Source of the DNA: a virus
Virus record (IMG/VR): IMGVR_UViG_3300034375_002702
Span: 1-41,974 of that record
DNA length: 41,974 bases
Direction: 5' to 3' (one strand)
The stretch's first letter is position 1; each line of letters starts with the position of its first letter. Below the pieces are notes generated by a model. It made no database searches and was not told the DNA's origin. It saw only the letters and a program-made list of their open reading frames with translations. The position numbers and the translations under genes are program-made. This document shows positions 39,179 through 41,974 of the stretch, in pieces.

Positions 39179-39828
39179 TACTCAGACTCCTGTTTGGTAC
39201 GCCAGTAATATTCATCTGTATCACCAAGCCTACCCCACTCATTTCCATTTTCGACCGCATAATATTCTGTTGATACCAGAAAGTCTGGGGTCTTCGGTTC
39301 GGATGGTGTAAGAGAAATATCATACACCCTCATCCTGTTATTAGGATACAGACAATACTGCCCGTTCTCAAGCTCTATAAGATTAAAAGACTTATGCTCC
39401 GATGGCGTTTCTGACGTTGACCAATCGACCTCATCTGAGTGTGCGTGATAATTATCGATTGTTGCTATGTATGAACCCTTTTGTATCCCGTGGTTTTTTG
39501 TAAAAACCTCAAAGTCCATACTGCCAATGAACTGCTTGTGTATGGTTGTTACCCCATAATCCATGCAATTCCAAAACTGCAAGTCTATTAACTCCATGTC
39601 TGGGCTTGGCTTTGTTGGCTCGGATACAAACGCCGATATAGGCAACTTGTCATATAAAGCCCCATACTCAGGTAGGTATGTTTCAAAGTAAAACGCCCTA
39701 CCTGGCATGGATTTAGCTGATACCCAAACACCCTTTACGAACTCGCCATGGCCATCCTTATGATCTCGAAGATACTCTTTCCGAACCCATACATGAATGG
39801 CTGGCAAGTTACATATAAGGTCAGACAT
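39178..39828 (-). CDS. conserved hypothetical protein, 216 aa
   Basis: A 216-residue protein with IHVWVRKEYLRDHKDGHGEF at the start, then GRAFYFETYLPEYGALYDKL, MELIDLQFWNCMDYGVTTIH and a C-terminal FLVSTEYYAVENGNEWGRLG. As I recall, homologues sit among the connector genes of marine phages. The sequence is beta-rich and aromatic. No catalytic motif is recognised. It overlaps both neighbours by one base, in the late operon, so it is likely a minor virion or assembly protein. Confidence 0.6.
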   Translation of the reverse strand: MSDLICNLPAIHVWVRKEYLRDHKDGHGEFVKGVWVSAKSMPGRAFYFETYLPEYGALYDKLPISAFVSEPTKPSPDMELIDLQFWNCMDYGVTTIHKQFIGSMDFEVFTKNHGIQKGSYIATIDNYHAHSDEVDWSTSETPSEHKSFNLIELENGQYCLYPNNRMRVYDISLTPSEPKTPDFLVSTEYYAVENGNEWGRLGDTDEYYWRTKQESE

Positions 39829-40433
39829 TATTTAACGGAATACTTACCGCCTCGAGATGCGGCACCCATGCCACGACAGCTACCACCACCAGCCATATTC
39901 TTGACAGTCTTGCCGCCTTTTGAGTATTTGCTACCTTCAGGCTTTTCAAGGCCACGCTCACTGCGAACACTGGCGCGGCGCTCGCCTTCAGCCTTTGTGT
40001 TTGCGGCGCTTCTAGAGGCAACCTGTTCACGAGTGCGGCCCATGCTCATCTTTTCCATGTCAGACTTGCTTGTGCCTTCATACACATCAGTTGCCTTTGG
40101 CTTTTTACCGCCAGGAATAATAAGGTTTGCGCCAGCACGAATTTTATTTGCGTCCTCTATGTCATTAGCTTTGAGAACCGACTGCAAGCTAACGCCATAA
40201 TCGCGGGCAATCTGAGACAGCGTGTCACCAGATTTAACTTTATATTTGCGGGGATTCGCCAGAAATTGCGGGTCTTGTTTTGTGCGACCTTCGCGGGTCT
40301 GAGAAAAGTCGCGAGTGCGAGCGCGTTTACGCTCACCTTCTGCTTTGTTTGCACGAACGCGAGCCGCTGGCGAGTCCTTGCTTACCAACACATCATCGCC
40401 AAACAGGCGTTCAAAAAAACCTTTTTTTGCCAT
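39828..40433 (-). CDS. LysM-domain protein, 201 aa
   Basis: A 201-residue protein with a LysM domain at about 64-108 (YKVKSGDTLSQIARDYG, then SVLKANDIEDANKI and ANLIIPGG). LysM binds peptidoglycan N-acetylglucosamine. The flanks are basic and low-complexity (AEGERKRARTRDFSQTREGR, later Lys/Gly-rich with SKGGKTVKNMAGG at the C-terminus). No catalytic domain is fused and no signal peptide is seen, so it may be a virion protein that grips the cell wall during entry, or an assembly protein. It sits among the connector and neck genes. Confidence 0.8.
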   Translation of the reverse strand: MAKKGFFERLFGDDVLVSKDSPAARVRANKAEGERKRARTRDFSQTREGRTKQDPQFLANPRKYKVKSGDTLSQIARDYGVSLQSVLKANDIEDANKIRAGANLIIPGGKKPKATDVYEGTSKSDMEKMSMGRTREQVASRSAANTKAEGERRASVRSERGLEKPEGSKYSKGGKTVKNMAGGGSCRGMGAASRGGKYSVK

Positions 40434-40442
40434 AACACACTC

Positions 40443-40748
40443 CTATGAGGTTACTATTTTGACTTTACCAATATCGCCTATTGCGTACTGGGCTGGGTTG
40501 CCCACAGGATTAAAGCCAAACAGTGAGTCATGCGATCTATCTGGCCTAGGGTCTCGTAAAGCCTGCGGGTCATTAATCTTTACGCGCCCTAAGAAATTTT
40601 GCGGCTGATCTGGGTCAACAATATCCTTGCCGATTCTAAACCCAGTCTTAACGCCATCTTTATACTCATACACAAGTTCGTTAAGTGGATACCTAAAGCC
40701 ACTTCTATCACAGTATCCATATGCCTTGCTACCCTTAGCGTAAGCCAT
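40443..40748 (-). CDS. conserved hypothetical protein, 101 aa
   Basis: A 101-residue protein with GYCDRSGFRYPLNELVYEYK at the start, then RIGKDIVDPDQPQNFLGRVK and PQALRDPRPDR. As I recall, this small protein is common next to the P22 gp4-like gene in marine phages. The N-terminal CDRSGF may be part of a metal site but a second Cys pair is absent. The stop and start overlap the neighbours closely. Probably virion assembly; function unknown. Confidence 0.65.
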   Translation of the reverse strand: MAYAKGSKAYGYCDRSGFRYPLNELVYEYKDGVKTGFRIGKDIVDPDQPQNFLGRVKINDPQALRDPRPDRSHDSLFGFNPVGNPAQYAIGDIGKVKIVTS

Positions 40749-41428
40749 TATGCCCCCAAGTAGAAAGTATCATATGGTACAAACTTAACCGACGAGCGGT
40801 CTGCATCTTCCCCTGCGGCAAGCTCGAACTGAAACTCGTATTCTTGCTTTAACCCAGCAACACGGTCTGAAACCTGCGGCTTCTTCATTGCAATGTAATA
40901 TGCCAAGCCAGCGACCAAGCACGGAACGAACCGTGGCGGCACTGCGGCATTTGCCCCAATGCCAGAAGCAACACCATCAATCCCGACCAGCCGATAGTAA
41001 AACAAAGTATAAGATTGCGTTGAATCTGGGATTGGCCATATTGTGGCTTTGGTAGAATCAGCAAGCCGCTCAACAAAAATTTGTGTTGGGCGCCCCTGTG
41101 TATTTTTGTTTGACTGTTGAGCGTATGTTGACACACTGATGCGCTCAAGGTTTGTATCCGTCTGGTTAATCCCACTACCTGTACGAACCTGATGCTCAAT
41201 CAGATCAATCGTATCGCTTGGCAGTGTGTATGTTGCCTGCCCAGCCACCATCGGCAATGTTCCTTCGGCAATCGTCCAAAGATTAAGGCCGCGATTTTGC
41301 CACTCAAGAGTCAAAAGATTTAAGCTACGGCGAGCCGTCTTTAGGTCGTAACCAGACCGCATCTCAAGTCCAGCACGTTCAAATGCTTCCTCGAATAGTT
41401 CTGGTAGGTCTGGTGTTACTACAGCCAT
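40748..41428 (-). CDS. neck/tail accessory protein, P22 gp4-like
   Basis: A 226-residue protein with an N-terminal helical region FEEAFERAGLEMRSGYDLKT, the block ARRSLNLLTLEWQNRG, NLWTIAEGTLPMVAGQATYT and the later strand YTLFYYRLVGID, with a C-terminal helix FVPCLVAGLAYYIAMKKPQ. This matches the neck or tail accessory (gp4-like) proteins of podoviruses as I recall. It probably joins portal and tail. It overlaps the next small gene by one base. Confidence 0.75.
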   Translation of the reverse strand: MAVVTPDLPELFEEAFERAGLEMRSGYDLKTARRSLNLLTLEWQNRGLNLWTIAEGTLPMVAGQATYTLPSDTIDLIEHQVRTGSGINQTDTNLERISVSTYAQQSNKNTQGRPTQIFVERLADSTKATIWPIPDSTQSYTLFYYRLVGIDGVASGIGANAAVPPRFVPCLVAGLAYYIAMKKPQVSDRVAGLKQEYEFQFELAAGEDADRSSVKFVPYDTFYLGA

Positions 41429-41688
41429 TATGCAGTCCTTCTGTGCCTTCTAACTTTCTTTGCAACCTTTGGCGGTTGTTTAGAAAATTGTTTTCCTTTT
41501 TTGGTATCTGCCTTTTTCTTTCGAGTCGTTGCCGCATACTCACTTGCACTTAACGACTTGATAGCCTTCTCAGGAAGATACCGCTCTCCCGTTGCCTTCG
41601 GCCCTTGGGTGGATGGCTTACCGCTTTTGGTTCGCCATTTTTGTTTTGTCCAAGCGTCTAGGCTTTTCTGTGATTTTGCCTTACTCAT
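41428..41688 (-). CDS. basic DUF5872-like protein, 86 aa
   Basis: An 86-residue, strongly basic protein: KSLDAWTKQKWRTKSGKPS at the start, ATGERYLPEKAIKSLSASEY in the middle and a Lys/Arg-rich end (AKKVRRHRRTA). The WTKQKW...RYLPEKAI pattern resembles the DUF5872 family as I recall. The charge suggests DNA contact, perhaps within the capsid. It overlaps the neck gene by one base. Confidence 0.65.
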   Translation of the reverse strand: MSKAKSQKSLDAWTKQKWRTKSGKPSTQGPKATGERYLPEKAIKSLSASEYAATTRKKKADTKKGKQFSKQPPKVAKKVRRHRRTA

Positions 41689-41697
41689 ATTAATATT

Positions 41698-41970
41698 CTA
41701 CATCGTACTTGCTATGACAACAAGACTTGATGCGTTTGCATATGCCAAGGCAAACACAGCCACTATTGCAATAATAAGAAGGAATGACCCAGCGCTGACC
41801 CCAATAATCTGGGCATTGTGAACCATCTTTTTGCGCTTCTTTAGCTTTTCTACCTTAGCCCTTTGCATAGCTTCCCTTTCCTCTTGGATACGCTTGTTGC
41901 GCTCGGCAATGATCTCAGCCCATGTGCCAAAACCAAAACGATTGTCCACAAGAGTATGCATCTCATCCAT
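41698..41970 (-). CDS. single-span membrane protein, 90 aa, possibly truncated at window edge
   Basis: A 90-residue protein with a charged helical N-terminus (EIIAERNKRIQEEREAMQRA) and one strong membrane segment near the C-terminus (VSAGSFLLIIAIVAVFALAYA). ATG 41970 is 4 bases from the right edge and no RBS can be checked; ATG at residue 4 is another start, and the true start may lie outside. It looks like a membrane-anchored coiled-coil protein of the late operon; function unknown. Confidence 0.6.
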   Translation of the reverse strand: MDEMHTLVDNRFGFGTWAEIIAERNKRIQEEREAMQRAKVEKLKKRKKMVHNAQIIGVSAGSFLLIIAIVAVFALAYANASSLVVIASTM

Positions 41971-41974
41971 GGCT

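Overview
This window is an internal segment of a tailed-phage genome. It most resembles marine podovirus-like phages known mainly from metagenomes; that is recalled family resemblance, since no search was possible. Both ends cut through the phage genome: a gene runs in from the left edge, and the head genes (terminase, portal, capsid) are not here and probably lie beyond the right edge. I see no DNA polymerase, RNA polymerase, integrase, repressor, tRNA, rRNA, insertion sequence or CRISPR array. The host cannot be read from the sequence; a marine proteobacterium is a guess.

Layout. (1) 1-5384, plus strand: small early-type genes, a MoxR-type AAA+ ATPase followed by a metallopeptidase/VWA-like partner, a stand-alone DnaA domain IV-like protein, and several unknown small proteins. 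(2) 5503-8642, minus strand: a 2OG-Fe(II) oxygenase-like protein, a T7 gp4-like primase-helicase, a small unknown protein and a RusA-like resolvase. A 60-bp pure A/T tract with a DnaA-box-like 9-mer lies inside this block and is a candidate origin. (3) 8669-13191, plus strand: a Cas4/RecB-like nuclease, a DUF1071-type annealing protein, an exported repeat protein, an SSB-like protein, an HNH-like protein, an AlpA-like regulator and a sulfotransferase. (4) 13178-41970, minus strand, one compact late region read right to left: connector and neck proteins, tail proteins, three fiber plus small-protein cassettes, holin and amidase lysis genes, internal virion proteins, a 2,975-residue polyvalent protein carrying HEXXH, a small exported protein and an HTH-phosphoesterase.

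Genes are tightly packed, with many ATGA or TAATG overlaps. No gene-free stretch exceeds 300 bases. The longest are 5385-5502 (a pseudoknot-capable segment) and the roughly 150 bases around 7890-8041 (candidate origin and promoter).

The most unusual signal is a dispersed 22-bp palindrome, halves AAAAAGTKCA and TGMACTTTTT separated by 2 bp. I find about 12 good copies and several weak ones, both just upstream of ribosome binding sites and inside genes. Four plus-strand copies sit in a fixed cassette: GC hairpin, palindrome, RBS, ATG. Six copies inside minus-strand genes are all read in the same codon frame. This looks like a phage-wide binding-site system (operator or stoperator, processing site, or phage promoter element) whose partner protein is unknown.
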